Shown: piece by piece, positions 42,209 to 51,987 of the stretch | How the letters are laid out: each line of letters opens with the position of its first letter | How positions within the stretch are numbered: position 1 is the first letter of the stretch | Position numbers and translations under genes: made by a program | From: Zhongshania antarctica | GTDB lineage: Bacteria; Pseudomonadota; Gammaproteobacteria; Pseudomonadales; Spongiibacteraceae | Direction of reading: 5' to 3' | NCBI RefSeq assembly: GCF_014202945.1 | Contig: NZ_JACHHW010000006.1 | Span: 1-64,000 of the forward strand | DNA: 64,000 nt | The notes under the pieces: model-generated | Databases searched by the model: none | The model's input: the letters and a program-made list of their open reading frames with translations, nothing else | Told to the model about the DNA's origin: nothing

Positions 42209-44797
42209 TCACTGTAAGCGCGGCGCTTTAAACACAATTTTGCCTTCTGCCACCGTGGCATTGATCACCTGCCCAGCAATAAATTCACCTTTTAATAAAC
42301 TTTGCGCCAAGGGGTTTTCAAACTGCTGCTGAATCGCGCGTTTTAATGGCCGCGCGCCGTAGACGGGGTCAAAGCCAATATCTGCCAGGCGATCTAAAGC
42401 TTCCTCGCTCACCTCTAAACGCAGCTCCCGCTCCGCCAAACGGCTGTTTAGAATACCCAGTTGAATACCGGCAATGGCCTGCACTTGCGTGCGATCCAGC
42501 GGTTCAAAGACCACCAACTCGTCGATGCGGTTAATAAACTCCGGACGGAAATGGCCAGACACCACGTTGAGTACGGCGTCGCGAATTTTCGGGTATTCAC
42601 TACCCGCAACGGTCATTTCTTGAATAACGTCGGAACCGAGGTTCGAGGTCATCACAATCACCGTATTGCGAAAATCGACCGTGCGGCCTTGGCCGTCGGT
42701 AAGACGCCCGTCATCCAAGACCTGCAATAAAATATTGAACACGTCGGGGTGCGCCTTCTCAACCTCATCCAATAACAGCAATGAATAGGGACGACGGCGC
42801 ACTGCCTCGGTGAGATAGCCGCCCTCTTCATAACCAACATAGCCCGGAGGCGCACCGATCAAACGCGCCACCGAATGCTTCTCCATAAACTCCGACATAT
42901 CAATTCGTACCATGGCGTCTTCGCTGTCATAGAGGAACATCGATAACGCTTTACAAAGCTCGGTTTTACCGACGCCAGTTGGCCCCAAAAACAAGAAAGA
43001 ACCATTGGGGCGATTGGGATCACTCAAGCCCGCACGGCTGCGGCGTACAGCATTAGAGACTGCATCTACCGCCTCACTCTGACCAATTACCCGCTGGTGT
43101 AATTCGTCTTCCATGCGCAGTAATTTATCGCGCTCACCTTCCAACATTTTGCTGATGGGAATGCCGGTCCAGCGCGACACCACCTCGGCGACTTCTTCTT
43201 CAGACACTTTGTTGCGCAGCAATTGCATGGTGCCGTGGTCCACCGCGTCGGCACTGGCGAGTTGTTTTTCCAACTCAGGAATCTTGCCGTATTGCAGCTC
43301 TGACATGCGGGTTAAATCCCCCGCGCGACGGGCGGTTTCCAACTCGAGTTTGGCCTGTTCTAAATCCACCTTAATTTGCGCAGAACCCTGTAGCGCAGCT
43401 TTTTCACCCTTCCAAATTTCATTAAGATCAGAAAATTCTTTCTCGACCTTGCTGATGTCGGCATTCAGTATTTCCAGCTGCTTTTTCGCGGCAAGATCAT
43501 CGTCTTTTTTCACTGCCTCGCGCTGAATTTTCAACTGAATTAAGCGCCGCTCAAGCTTGTCCATCACCTCTGGCTTGGAGTCAATCTCCATACGAATACG
43601 GCTGGCGGCTTCGTCGATTAAATCAATCGCTTTATCGGGCAGCTGACGATCGGTGATATAGCGCTGGGATAATTTAGTCGCAGCGATAATCGCTGAGTCG
43701 GTGATGTCCACGCCGTGATGGACTTCGTAGCGCTCTTTGAGGCCGCGCAAAATCGCGATAGTGTCTTCTTCGGAGGGTTCCTCCACCAAAACTTTTTGGA
43801 AGCGCCGCTCAAGCGCTGCGTCTTTCTCAATAGATTGGCGATACTCATTTAAAGTGGTGGCGCCCACGCAGTGCAGCTCCCCCCGCGCCAAGGCCGGTTT
43901 GAGCATATTGCCCGCGTCCATTGCACCCTCGGCTTTACCAGCGCCAACCATGGTGTGCAGTTCGTCAATAAACAGAATGACTCGCCCCTCTTCCTTAGAC
44001 AATTCATTGAGCACCGCTTTTAGGCGCTCCTCAAAATCACCACGGAATTTTGCGCCAGCCAACAAGGCGCCCAAATCCAACGATAGAACTCGTTTATTTT
44101 TCAGGCCCTCCGGCACTTCGCCATTGATAATGCGTTGCGCCAGACCTTCAACGATGGCGGTTTTACCCACACCGGGTTCGCCGATTAGCACCGGGTTGTT
44201 TTTGGTTCTACGCTGTAAAACTTGAATGGTGCGACGAATCTCATCGTCGCGGCCAATAACGGGATCGAGCTTGCCTGACTCGGCCCGCTCAGTTAAATCG
44301 ATAGTGTACTTATCTAGCGCTTGGCGCGACTCTTCCGCCGAGGCATCATCGACGGATTGACCTCCACGCACTTTATCAATCGCGGTATTGAGTGCGCCTT
44401 TTTTAACGCCACTGTCGGCAAGGAGCTTAGCGGCTTCGTCACTGGACTCCAATATTGCCAGCAGCACTAACTCACTAGAAATATAACTGTCTTTGCGCTG
44501 CTGCGAGAGCTTGTCAGTGACATTAAAAATGCGCGCCAGAGCCGGTGATATATGCACGTCACCACCGGCGCCTTGCACGGTAGGCATACGTTCCAAGGCC
44601 GTCGCAATAGTCTGTTCCAAAACAGGAACATTCGCACCCGCTTGACTTAGCAAGGGCTTGACGCTCCCCCCCGACTGCTTAAGCAAAGCGCTGAGTAAAT
44701 GCACCGCTTCAATATATTGATGGTCTTTGCCCAGTGCCAGCGACTGAGCATCCGCAACCGCAGTTTGCAAAGAAGTAGTAAAACGATCTATTCGCAT
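42209..44797 (-). CDS. clpB: ATP-dependent chaperone disaggregase ClpB
   Basis: Hsp100 disaggregase that works with DnaK to rescue aggregated proteins. The product of 862 aa is close to the E. coli length (857). It has the N-domain ([22 protein letters not shown]), a first AAA module with Walker [14 protein letters not shown] near 205, a long coiled-coil M-domain (about 405-530), and a second AAA module with [15 protein letters not shown] near 604 and Walker [14 protein letters not shown]. The ATG at 44797 is chosen because homologues begin MRIDRxT; the frame from 44842 adds 15 unrelated residues. A textbook sigma-32 promoter lies 59-88 nt upstream. Confidence 0.97.
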   Translation of the reverse strand: MRIDRFTTSLQTAVADAQSLALGKDHQYIEAVHLLSALLKQSGGSVKPLLSQAGANVPVLEQTIATALERMPTVQGAGGDVHISPALARIFNVTDKLSQQRKDSYISSELVLLAILESSDEAAKLLADSGVKKGALNTAIDKVRGGQSVDDASAEESRQALDKYTIDLTERAESGKLDPVIGRDDEIRRTIQVLQRRTKNNPVLIGEPGVGKTAIVEGLAQRIINGEVPEGLKNKRVLSLDLGALLAGAKFRGDFEERLKAVLNELSKEEGRVILFIDELHTMVGAGKAEGAMDAGNMLKPALARGELHCVGATTLNEYRQSIEKDAALERRFQKVLVEEPSEEDTIAILRGLKERYEVHHGVDITDSAIIAATKLSQRYITDRQLPDKAIDLIDEAASRIRMEIDSKPEVMDKLERRLIQLKIQREAVKKDDDLAAKKQLEILNADISKVEKEFSDLNEIWKGEKAALQGSAQIKVDLEQAKLELETARRAGDLTRMSELQYGKIPELEKQLASADAVDHGTMQLLRNKVSEEEVAEVVSRWTGIPISKMLEGERDKLLRMEDELHQRVIGQSEAVDAVSNAVRRSRAGLSDPNRPNGSFLFLGPTGVGKTELCKALSMFLYDSEDAMVRIDMSEFMEKHSVARLIGAPPGYVGYEEGGYLTEAVRRRPYSLLLLDEVEKAHPDVFNILLQVLDDGRLTDGQGRTVDFRNTVIVMTSNLGSDVIQEMTVAGSEYPKIRDAVLNVVSGHFRPEFINRIDELVVFEPLDRTQVQAIAGIQLGILNSRLAERELRLEVSEEALDRLADIGFDPVYGARPLKRAIQQQFENPLAQSLLKGEFIAGQVINATVAEGKIVFKAPRLQ

Positions 44798-44855
44798 CTG
44801 TAAGCTCTCCGACAACGGTGAAGCGAAGGCGACCGCCCTCACTTGCTATGATGTA

Positions 44856-44885
44856 TAAATGGGGGAGCACAGAGCAAATTTCAAG
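44856..44885 (-). promoter_or_regulatory. Sigma-32 (heat-shock) promoter of clpB
   Basis: On the minus strand the -35 CTTGAA (44885-44880) is followed after 15 nt by the -10 CCCCATTT (44864-44857). Both match the sigma-32 consensus CTTGAA-N13-17-CCCCAT. The implied start lies about 50 nt before the clpB ATG. Confidence 0.88.
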
Positions 44886-44916
44886 ATAGCTAAGCGTAAT
44901 CCCTTAGCCTAAACGT

Positions 44917-45693
44917 CTAAGGTTTGATGTAGATCAAGCTTAACTGGCGGCCAGTTACGCCGTCGCGACGAAAGGAATAAAATGCGTCTGTTTCAGCAAA
45001 GGTACAGCGTTGCGCGCCACCCACCCAACCCACCCCGAGGGCGTGTAATTGCGCCTTGGTCAACGCGTACAAGTCGGCATGATAATGGCCATTTTTGTTG
45101 GCTGCGGGACAAAACGCGGCATGAATCTCCGCCAGTGATGGCCCAGCAAACCCAGCCTGAAAGGCCTGATAAACCTCGCCGCCCACTTCAAAGTGCACTT
45201 GGGATATGGCAGGGCCAATCCACGCAAGCAGTTCCGAGCTTGGACAATGAAAAGCGCTTACGGTATTTGCCAACACCCCCGCGCACAGCCCGCGCCAGCC
45301 GGCGTGAGCTGCGGCGACCTGACTGCCGTCGCGGCGGCAAAACAGCACCGGCACGCAATCGGCGGTTAACACCCCACAGCCTAAACCAGGACGGCTAGCA
45401 ATACTGGCGTCCGCATTCACCGCGTCGAGCGGCGATTGCGATTGCGATGCTAAGGTAGCAACGTCGGTGCCGTGCACTTGATTCAGCCAGCCTATACGGT
45501 CTAAACCTTGGCATTGGCCGACTAACTGGCGACGATTTTCCGCCACTGCCGCGGGGCTATCCGCAACGTGGTCGCCCAGATTAAAACCCGCATACGGCGC
45601 AATACTGGCGCCCTTAAAACCCGCGAAACCATTTCGGGTGGTCGACAGCGCGACCACCGACTCCGGTGCAGGCCAATCAGGCGTCAGCCACAC
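44917..45693 (-). CDS. pgeF: Peptidoglycan editing factor PgeF / multicopper polyphenol oxidoreductase (YfiH)
   Basis: A 258-aa cytoplasmic protein of the DUF152/YfiH family. E. coli YfiH (PgeF) helps prevent misincorporation of L-Ser into peptidoglycan precursors, and related proteins hydrolyse or phosphorolyse purine nucleosides. Conserved His and Cys of the metal site are visible in NQVHGTDV, LTADCVPVLFCRR and AAHAGWRGLCAGV. The gene starts with GTG immediately after the rluD stop (TGAGTG), so the two are tightly coupled. This rluD-pgeF pairing is common across gammaproteobacteria. Confidence 0.93.
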   Translation of the reverse strand: MWLTPDWPAPESVVALSTTRNGFAGFKGASIAPYAGFNLGDHVADSPAAVAENRRQLVGQCQGLDRIGWLNQVHGTDVATLASQSQSPLDAVNADASIASRPGLGCGVLTADCVPVLFCRRDGSQVAAAHAGWRGLCAGVLANTVSAFHCPSSELLAWIGPAISQVHFEVGGEVYQAFQAGFAGPSLAEIHAAFCPAANKNGHYHADLYALTKAQLHALGVGWVGGAQRCTFAETDAFYSFRRDGVTGRQLSLIYIKP

Positions 45694-46650
45694 TCAGCGT
45701 ACATCCTCGGTAGACAGCACGGCGAGCAAGGCTTTCATATCTTCTGGCAGCGGCACTTCCCAAGACATGGTGTCACCGGAAATGGGGTGCTCTAGCTCTA
45801 GACGACGCGCGTGCAGCGCCTGACGACCAAAGCCGCGCAACTGGGTAATCAACACCTCACTGGCGCCCTTAGGCAAGCGCGGCCGTCCAGCGTAGAGCGG
45901 ATCGCCAATTAGCGGGTATTTAATATGCGCCATGTGCACCCGGATTTGGTGGGTCCGGCCAGTTTCCAGAAAACAGCGGATATGGGTGTGATTTAAAAAC
46001 CGGCGAGTCACCCGGTAATGGGTAATCGCTTCCTTGCCACCAATTTGGCTCACCGCCATTTTAGTGCGCTGGCGCGGGTGCCGCCCCATTGGTTCATCTA
46101 CCGTGCCGCCACCGGTCATGGTGCCAAAGACCACGGCATCGTATTCGCGGTGCACTTCTCGCGCCTGTAGCTGAGCGACAAGGCTGGTATGCGCCTCTAG
46201 CGTTTTAGCGGCGATCATCAAGCCAGTCGTGTCACGGTCGAGACGGTGGACAATACCCGCGCGTGGGACGGTAGCGATGTCAGGGAAGTGATTTAGTAGT
46301 GCATTTAATAATGTGCCATCGGGATTACCGGCACCAGGGTGTACCACTAAACCTGCGGGCTTATTTATTACCATGACATGGTCATCTTCATAGACGATAT
46401 CAAGCTCAATTTTTTCGGCTTCCCAGCGTACTTCCGACTGCAATTCGGCGTGCAATGCCAGCTTATCGTCCTCGTAAACTTTGTCGCGAGTACGCTGAAC
46501 CTCACCGTTGACGGTGAGTTCGCCGCTTTTTATCCAGGTCTGGAGGCGCGAGCGCGAGTACTCTGGGAACAACTGGGCGGCCACTTGGTCAAAACGGTCG
46601 CCATTGAAGCCTGCAGGAACAATTTCCTGTCGTTCTATAATTTCGGTCAT
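45694..46650 (-). CDS. rluD: 23S rRNA pseudouridine synthase RluD
   Basis: Converts uridines 1911, 1915 and 1917 of 23S rRNA helix 69 to pseudouridine. The 318-aa product has an N-terminal S4 RNA-binding domain (RFDQVAAQLFPEYSRSRLQTWIKSGELTVNG) and a catalytic domain with the active-site Asp near 136 in GIVHRLDRDTTGLM. A C-terminal LETGRTHQIRVHMAHIKYPLIGDPLYAG follows. It is the RluD subgroup by length and by its position: divergent from bamD and followed by pgeF, as in Escherichia and Pseudomonas. Confidence 0.95.
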   Translation of the reverse strand: MTEIIERQEIVPAGFNGDRFDQVAAQLFPEYSRSRLQTWIKSGELTVNGEVQRTRDKVYEDDKLALHAELQSEVRWEAEKIELDIVYEDDHVMVINKPAGLVVHPGAGNPDGTLLNALLNHFPDIATVPRAGIVHRLDRDTTGLMIAAKTLEAHTSLVAQLQAREVHREYDAVVFGTMTGGGTVDEPMGRHPRQRTKMAVSQIGGKEAITHYRVTRRFLNHTHIRCFLETGRTHQIRVHMAHIKYPLIGDPLYAGRPRLPKGASEVLITQLRGFGRQALHARRLELEHPISGDTMSWEVPLPEDMKALLAVLSTEDVR

Positions 46651-46747
46651 AGCTGATTCTTTATACCATCTGCGTGCTGTGTTTAAATAGCAGGCCCTTG
46701 CTACGGTAGGGGGTCATCGGGGATATTCCGCTATTTGGAAAAATTAC

Positions 46748-47620
46748 ATGAAAGCTGTCGTTAAGGTCTTTGCACTTCTCTTTATAAGCATATTGGTTGC
46801 TGGCTGTGCCAGCGGCCCAGATCGGCCCGAAATGTCGGAGCGAGAAATCTACGAAGCTGCGCAAGGCTACCTGAAAAGCAAAAACTTTTCATTGGCCGTG
46901 GACAATTTACAGCTCTTAGAAAGCCGCTACCCCTTCGGCCCATACGCCGAACAAGCCCAGTTAGAGATTATTTACGCCTATTATCGCGGTGGTGACAACG
47001 AGGCGGCAGTAGCTGCGGCTGATCGTTTCGTTCGCCTGCACCCCCAACACCCGAAAGTGGATTACGCCTATTATATGCGCGGGCTCGCCAATTACACCGA
47101 AGGTGAAGGCTTTTTGGAGCGCTTTATCCCCACGGATATGACGCAACGCGATCCGGGCTCAACTATTCAGTCGTTTGACGACTTCCGTCAGCTGCTGCAG
47201 CGCTTCCCAGACAGTGAATACGCCCCTGACGCCAAAGCGCGCATGGTGCAATTGCGCAACCGTCTGGCGCGCTACGAAATTAACGTCGCCAATTACTATT
47301 TCAAGCGTAAGGCTTACCTTGCCGCCGCCAACCGTGGCCGCTACGTCATTGAAAATCTGCCGCAAACCCCGGCCATACCAGACGCGTTAGCGGTTATGGT
47401 ACAGGCATACTTGCTACTGGAAATGAATGATTTGGCCGATCAGTCACTGATGGTACTGCGTAAAAACTACCCAAATCACCCCTCGCTAGATAAAAATGGC
47501 AACTTTGTTAGCCAAGTTGGCATAGATCAAGAGGGCTCGCTCCTCAATAAAGCGACCCTGGGCTTACTTGACCGCTATGAGCCACCAAAGTTTGATAATC
47601 GGGAAGAGGCGGAGAAGTAA
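46748..47620 (+). CDS. bamD: Outer membrane protein assembly factor BamD
   Basis: Lipoprotein component of the BAM complex, essential for beta-barrel insertion. The lipoprotein signal peptide ends LVAGC with the lipidated Cys at position 20. Five TPR-like repeats follow (for example [52 protein letters not shown] across residues about 36-85). Length (290 aa) is slightly above that of E. coli BamD (245), with an extra C-terminal stretch [19 protein letters not shown] strong terminator lies 70 nt downstream. Confidence 0.95.
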   Translation: MKAVVKVFALLFISILVAGCASGPDRPEMSEREIYEAAQGYLKSKNFSLAVDNLQLLESRYPFGPYAEQAQLEIIYAYYRGGDNEAAVAAADRFVRLHPQHPKVDYAYYMRGLANYTEGEGFLERFIPTDMTQRDPGSTIQSFDDFRQLLQRFPDSEYAPDAKARMVQLRNRLARYEINVANYYFKRKAYLAAANRGRYVIENLPQTPAIPDALAVMVQAYLLLEMNDLADQSLMVLRKNYPNHPSLDKNGNFVSQVGIDQEGSLLNKATLGLLDRYEPPKFDNREEAEK

Positions 47621-47690
47621 AGCCGCGGAATGCTTCAAGGGAGACGCTTTTGGCGTTAAGCCCGACCGCTGGAGTTTAAGATGATTTGCC

Positions 47691-47718
47691 AAAAGGCCGC
47701 CGAGTGCGGCCTTTTTTT
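47691..47718 (+). terminator. Rho-independent terminator after bamD
   Basis: AAAAGGCCGC-CGAGT-GCGGCCTTTTTTT: a 6-bp GC stem extended by A-T pairs, 5-nt loop and a T7 run. It lies 71 nt after the bamD stop codon. Confidence 0.93.
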
Positions 47719-47745
47719 ATGGGTGCCGCCTTGGTCTCACAAAAC

Positions 47746-47760
47746 GCTGGACGGGAGACG
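47746..47760. repeat. Left flank of repeat array (15-bp inverted terminal repeat)
   Basis: GCTGGACGGGAGACG is the exact reverse complement of 48428-48442 on the other side of the tandem array. The same core, in the right-hand orientation, is also found inside each repeat unit as CATCTCCCGTCCAGC. Confidence 0.7.
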
Positions 47761-47840
47761 CTTTTATTCGCTGCGCTCACGGTGGGGATAAATCGGATGT
47801 CGGATGCCTGACGCTTAAGGGCATTCGCTGCGCTCATATG

Positions 47841-48041
47841 GATACCTGCCTGCGCAGGTATGACTTGGGGGGGGTTAGGCCTCCCTATATACATTAGTCA
47901 CTCCTGCGGAGGCAGGAGTCCATTTATCTACGAAGCAGGTATTGCGCGGTGGTTGGCCGTAGTAAGGCACCAAGACCGGTTTTGCGTCCCCCATCTCCCG
48001 TCCAGCATTCCGCAACCAAAGGCATTTGCCTTGCTCGCATC
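47841..48041. repeat. Tandem repeat unit A (about 199 bp) with two REP-like hairpins
   Basis: First of three units in direct array with period 199. It contains TACCTGC-CTGC-GCAGGTA (47843-47860) and ACTCCTGC-GGAG-GCAGGAGT (47900-47919), both perfect hairpins of the REP class, in opposite orientations. Open frames across the unit are produced by the repeats and are not genes. Confidence 0.85.
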
Positions 48042-48240
48042 GATAGCTGCCTACGCAGGTATGACTTGGGGGGTTAGGCCTCCCTATATACATTAGTCAC
48101 TCCTGCGGAGGCAGGAGTCCATTTATCTACGAAGCAGGTATTGCGCGATGGTTGGCCGCAGTAAGGCGCCAAGACCGGTTTTGCGTCCCCCATCTCCCGT
48201 CCAGCATTTCGCAACCAAAGGCATTCGCTTTACTCGCATA
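48042..48240. repeat. Tandem repeat unit B (199 bp)
   Basis: Second copy, nearly identical to A, with a perfect REP-like hairpin at 48099-48118. The first hairpin has one mismatch in its left arm (TAGCTGC), shared with unit C. Few substitutions separate A and B (for example GCGGTGG versus GCGATGG). Confidence 0.85.
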
Positions 48241-48386
48241 GATAGCTGCCTACGCAGGTATGACTTGGGCGGTTAGGCCTCCCTATATACATTAGTCACT
48301 CCTGCGGAGGCAGGAGTCCATTTATCTACGAAGCAGGTATTGCGCGGTGGTTGGCCGTAGTAAGGCACCAAGACCGGTTTTGCGTC
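48241..48386. repeat. Tandem repeat unit C, truncated
   Basis: Third copy. It matches A and B from its start through the AAGACCGGTTTTGCGTCC segment, then diverges into a short GTCCGAC-rich stretch. The perfect hairpin is at 48298-48317. At the GCGGTGG/GTAGTAAGGCACC variants it agrees with A rather than B. Confidence 0.82.
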
Positions 48387-48427
48387 CGACGTCCGACTCC
48401 AGACGTCTGACGGGGTTTTGCGTCACC

Positions 48428-48442
48428 CGTCTCCCGTCCAGC
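48428..48442. repeat. Right flank of repeat array (15-bp inverted terminal repeat)
   Basis: CGTCTCCCGTCCAGC, the exact reverse complement of 47746-47760. It ends 11 nt before the glpD stop codon. Confidence 0.7.
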
Positions 48443-48452
48443 ATCCAGCGAA

Positions 48453-50060
48453 TCACCCAGCCGTCTCCGCCACATACTCTGCCAACTTCGCCTCCGCCTC
48501 GTCGCCAAACAAAATTTCACAGGCTTCGCGCAGGCCAGGTGCGCTGATAATGTCTTCTCTACGCACCACTAGAGCTATTTTTGAGCGGCGGCGCAGGAAG
48601 TCGTCTAGTTTGGCAATCATTTCTCGGCGCGCCGCGTGTTCGATCTCACAGCGCAGGTATTCAGCATTTTCGATGAGTAATTCCGCGCTACTGGGGTCTT
48701 CGCGAATCATCTCAAGCATTTCGATGGCACTGCGGCCGTAGCGCCGCCACAGGCGCTGAGTCAGAGGCTCAGAGGAACTGGGGTCGGTTAAAGCGTCTAA
48801 ATTCATTAGCATGGCTTGATGCAGGTATTCCCGCTTTACGCTGCGCCCTGGTTCGCCATACCAGCGCGTATTGGCGTAAGGCACTTTGATCCCTAGGTCT
48901 GCCACTAATTCAGCGACTTCATCACCAACGTTTATGCAATCAGTGAGCTTGCCGCCAAATATGCTGAGGTGTTGATCTTGCTTATCGACATCAATAGCGT
49001 GTTTACGAGACAGCTTCACCCAATCGGCTACGCCGTCTTCGCCTTTAAGTGCCAGCGGTCGTACACCACAGCGCTCAGAAATAATGTCGGCGAGGGTTAG
49101 CGGCATTTCCAGCTTGAGCAAGGCGTTAACATTGTCCAAAACAAAATGCCGATCTGCGTCGGTCACGACCACCTCGGGGCTCTCAACTTGGGTATCAGTG
49201 GTGCCGATACAGGTTTTAGGTCCCATAGGAATAACAAAAAACAGACGACCATCGCTCGCAAAAAAGGTCAATATGCGCTGGCTCTCGGTGATCCGATCAA
49301 CAACCAAGTGAATGCCTTTTGAGAATAAATGACGGTGCGCAGTGTGCTGGCCGCTCAACTGATTATGTTTGTCGACATAGGGGCCACAGGCGTTTATCAG
49401 CACCTTGGCGCGAACAGTAAATTGCTCGCCACTGATATTATCTCGCACTTGGCTATGCCAAACGCCGTCGCGCCGCTCAGCGCCCAGCGACTCAACATAG
49501 TTCGCGACAATGCCGCCGTAATTGAGGCTGGTGCGCACAAAATTAAACACAAAACGCGCGTCATTGTCGTAAAGATAACAATCTGAGTATTCAAAACCGC
49601 CTTCGGCATTGCTGGTATCGATCACTGCCTCGGCATTGGCCAGTGCCTTGCGGCTCATATAGCGTGGCGCGCGAGTCACAAAGCGGCCAAAGAGCCAGTA
49701 CACAATCGTACCCAAATAAACTAGGAAGGCAGGAAACCGAAAGCCCCGTTGAATAGTGGTAAGAAAACGAATTTCTTTAACCGTTGAAGGATAGCTACGC
49801 ATCAGGTGATTGCGGCTGCGGCAAAGCTTATTAACCAGAAAATACTCGTGATTCTCTAAGTATTTAATACCGCCCCACGCCAGATTCGACGAGTTAGAGC
49901 TGGTTAATCCCGCAAAGTCGCCTCGATCAATAAGCGCAACTTTCACCCCTTTAGCGGCCAGCGCGGCAGCCGACACTGCGCCATTGATTCCGCCACCAAG
50001 AATCAGAACATCGAAAGTTCCGCCTTGGAGCTTTCGTACATTGCTTGCCCGTAATTCCAT
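48453..50060 (-). CDS. glpD: Aerobic glycerol-3-phosphate dehydrogenase
   Basis: FAD-dependent, membrane-associated enzyme oxidising sn-glycerol-3-phosphate to dihydroxyacetone phosphate and feeding electrons to ubiquinone. The 535-aa product has the N-terminal FAD-binding FDVLILGGGINGAVSAAALAAKGVKVALIDRGDF (shown as the GGGINGA core), then SSNSSNLAWGGIKYLE, typical of GlpD. The catalytic segment HLFSKGIHLVV and a C-terminal helical domain follow. No glpF, glpK or glpR is adjacent, so it is isolated from a glycerol operon. Its 3' end abuts the repeat array. Confidence 0.93.
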   Translation of the reverse strand: MELRASNVRKLQGGTFDVLILGGGINGAVSAAALAAKGVKVALIDRGDFAGLTSSNSSNLAWGGIKYLENHEYFLVNKLCRSRNHLMRSYPSTVKEIRFLTTIQRGFRFPAFLVYLGTIVYWLFGRFVTRAPRYMSRKALANAEAVIDTSNAEGGFEYSDCYLYDNDARFVFNFVRTSLNYGGIVANYVESLGAERRDGVWHSQVRDNISGEQFTVRAKVLINACGPYVDKHNQLSGQHTAHRHLFSKGIHLVVDRITESQRILTFFASDGRLFFVIPMGPKTCIGTTDTQVESPEVVVTDADRHFVLDNVNALLKLEMPLTLADIISERCGVRPLALKGEDGVADWVKLSRKHAIDVDKQDQHLSIFGGKLTDCINVGDEVAELVADLGIKVPYANTRWYGEPGRSVKREYLHQAMLMNLDALTDPSSSEPLTQRLWRRYGRSAIEMLEMIREDPSSAELLIENAEYLRCEIEHAARREMIAKLDDFLRRRSKIALVVRREDIISAPGLREACEILFGDEAEAKLAEYVAETAG

Positions 50061-50142
50061 GCTGCCCTAAGTCCGTTCACAAAATAAGAAGATACTGGGC
50101 GGCGATAATCGCCGCCGGCCACTAGACCAACAGGAGCGCGCT

Positions 50143-51771
50143 TTAATCGCCGATGGGCCACTTCTGGGTAATCGGGTAGCGACGGTCGCGGCCAAAGCCA
50201 CGCTCGGTAATACGCGTGCCTATTGGTGCCTGACGGCGTTTGTATTCATTGATATCGATTAGGCGCAAAATACGGTAGACCATTTCACGTTCAAAACCCG
50301 CGGCAATAATGGTCTCAGCGCTCTCATCGTGTTCAATATAACGCTCAATGACCTGATCAAGAATTTCGTAAGGCGGCAGACTGTCTTCATCTTTCTGGTC
50401 TGGTGCCAGCTCTGCAGACGGCGGCCGATCGATAACCCGCTGCGGAATTGCTGGCGAAAGACTATTGCGATAGCGGGCCAGTTCAAACACCCGAATTTTG
50501 GATACGTCTTTAAGTACATCAAAGCCGCCCGCCATATCGCCATATAAGGTGGAGTAGCCCACCGCAACTTCGCTCTTATTACCCGTAGTGAGTACCAGCG
50601 AACCCTTTTTGTTTGAGATCGCCATCAGTAGGACACCACGGCAACGCGCCTGTAAATTTTCTTCGGTTTTGTCTGCACTCAGGCCGTCAAATTCGTCGCT
50701 CAGGGCGAGCATAAAGGCATCGTAAACCGACTCAATAGAGATTACCTGGTAACGTACTTTGAGAATTGCTGCCTGGGCCTGAGCGTCTTCCATGCTCATT
50801 GACGCGGTAAAGCGAAAAGGCATCATGACCGCTTCTACCCGATCTGCGCCTAGGGCATCCACCGCGATAGCCAAGGTGACCGCCGAATCAATACCTCCAG
50901 ACAAGCCCAAAACCACGTTCTTAAAGCCATTTTTATTCACGTAATCCCGCACGCCCAGCACCAAGGTCTCGTAAATATCCTCAAGCACTGGGCGTAGATC
51001 GCTGACTTCCCCTTCGTCAAAGCGCAGGCGGCGACCATCCCATTTGGCGGTAACGCAATTAATATACTCAATATAAGCCGGGCTGCGGGCAATCAATTCG
51101 CCCTCAGCCGAGACGACCATAGACGCGCCATCAAAGACCAGCTCGTCCTGCCCACCCACCAAATTGCAGTACACCACTGGCATGCCGCCCTGCCACGCGC
51201 GCTGAGCCAGCAGCGCCTCGCGCTCAATTTGTTTGCCGGCATGGAACGGCGAGGCGCTCAAGTTAAGCATTAATTTTGCGCCTTCGGCTTTGGCACCGGC
51301 GGTGGGGGCATCTTCCCAAACATCTTCACAAATGCTGATTGCGGTGGGTACGCCGAAGATATCCATCACTAAGGTGTGCTTACCCTCTTTAAAATAGCGC
51401 TTTTCATCAAAAACCCGATAATTTGGCAGGCACTGCTTATGGTATTCATTAACCAATTTACCGCCAAAAAACACGCCAGCGGCATTGTATAAACTACCGT
51501 CCAAAGACCGCGGGTAGCCCACCACAACGTAACAACGGGGGGCTTGGCCGGCAATTTTATGCAGCGCCCGCTCAATACGATGAACAAGGCTCTCGCGCAG
51601 CAGTAAATCCTCGGGCGGGTAACCCGTAACCACTAATTCGGGAAATAAGATTAACTGCGGGTCATGACGAGAAACCGCCGTTTCAATAGTGGCAATAATT
51701 TTCTTGGTGTTGCCTTCGATGTCCCCTACAACAGGGTTGATCTGAGCAAGCGCAATACGCAGTGAAGTCAT
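50143..51771 (-). CDS. nadE: Glutamine-dependent NAD+ synthetase
   Basis: Final enzyme of NAD biosynthesis (542 aa), converting deamido-NAD to NAD with glutamine as ammonia donor. The N-terminal nitrilase/CN-hydrolase glutaminase domain shows the Glu in LILFPELVVTGYPPEDL and the Cys in AISICEDVWED (about residue 148). The C-terminal synthetase domain has the PP-loop LGLSGGIDSAVTLA near 288 and ends with RRYPITQKW. The ATG at 51771 is used because the domain starts SLRIALAQINP; the frame from 51837 adds 22 unrelated residues. It lies upstream of glpD on the same strand, with an 82-nt gap. Confidence 0.95.
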   Translation of the reverse strand: MTSLRIALAQINPVVGDIEGNTKKIIATIETAVSRHDPQLILFPELVVTGYPPEDLLLRESLVHRIERALHKIAGQAPRCYVVVGYPRSLDGSLYNAAGVFFGGKLVNEYHKQCLPNYRVFDEKRYFKEGKHTLVMDIFGVPTAISICEDVWEDAPTAGAKAEGAKLMLNLSASPFHAGKQIEREALLAQRAWQGGMPVVYCNLVGGQDELVFDGASMVVSAEGELIARSPAYIEYINCVTAKWDGRRLRFDEGEVSDLRPVLEDIYETLVLGVRDYVNKNGFKNVVLGLSGGIDSAVTLAIAVDALGADRVEAVMMPFRFTASMSMEDAQAQAAILKVRYQVISIESVYDAFMLALSDEFDGLSADKTEENLQARCRGVLLMAISNKKGSLVLTTGNKSEVAVGYSTLYGDMAGGFDVLKDVSKIRVFELARYRNSLSPAIPQRVIDRPPSAELAPDQKDEDSLPPYEILDQVIERYIEHDESAETIIAAGFEREMVYRILRLIDINEYKRRQAPIGTRITERGFGRDRRYPITQKWPIGD

Positions 51772-51987
51772 TAAACGGTTTCCATCTACAAAAACGGGGC
51801 TAATTTCGACCTTTTCGATGCTGGCCGACCTCAACACTCAATTGGGATGCGATATTCTATCAAATAAGCGGGAGTGCATCCCCCACTATGGACGTATAAA
51901 CTGAGGCCAGAATTAGGGCGCCGCAGCACCCACCAATTCCGCTGGGGTATTACCATTTGTGTAGAGTCCCCCTAACATAGGTATATT

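Noticed and set aside
47841-48386. CRISPR-like direct repeats
   Set aside because: The repeats are 199 bp, contiguous, and contain no unique spacers; there are no cas genes. They are REP/BIME-type tandem repeats.
47860-48547. Open frames of 60-100 codons across the repeat array, on both strands
   Set aside because: They are built from the REP-like repeats, recur with the 199-bp period and have no ribosome binding sites. They read through hairpins, so they are not genes.
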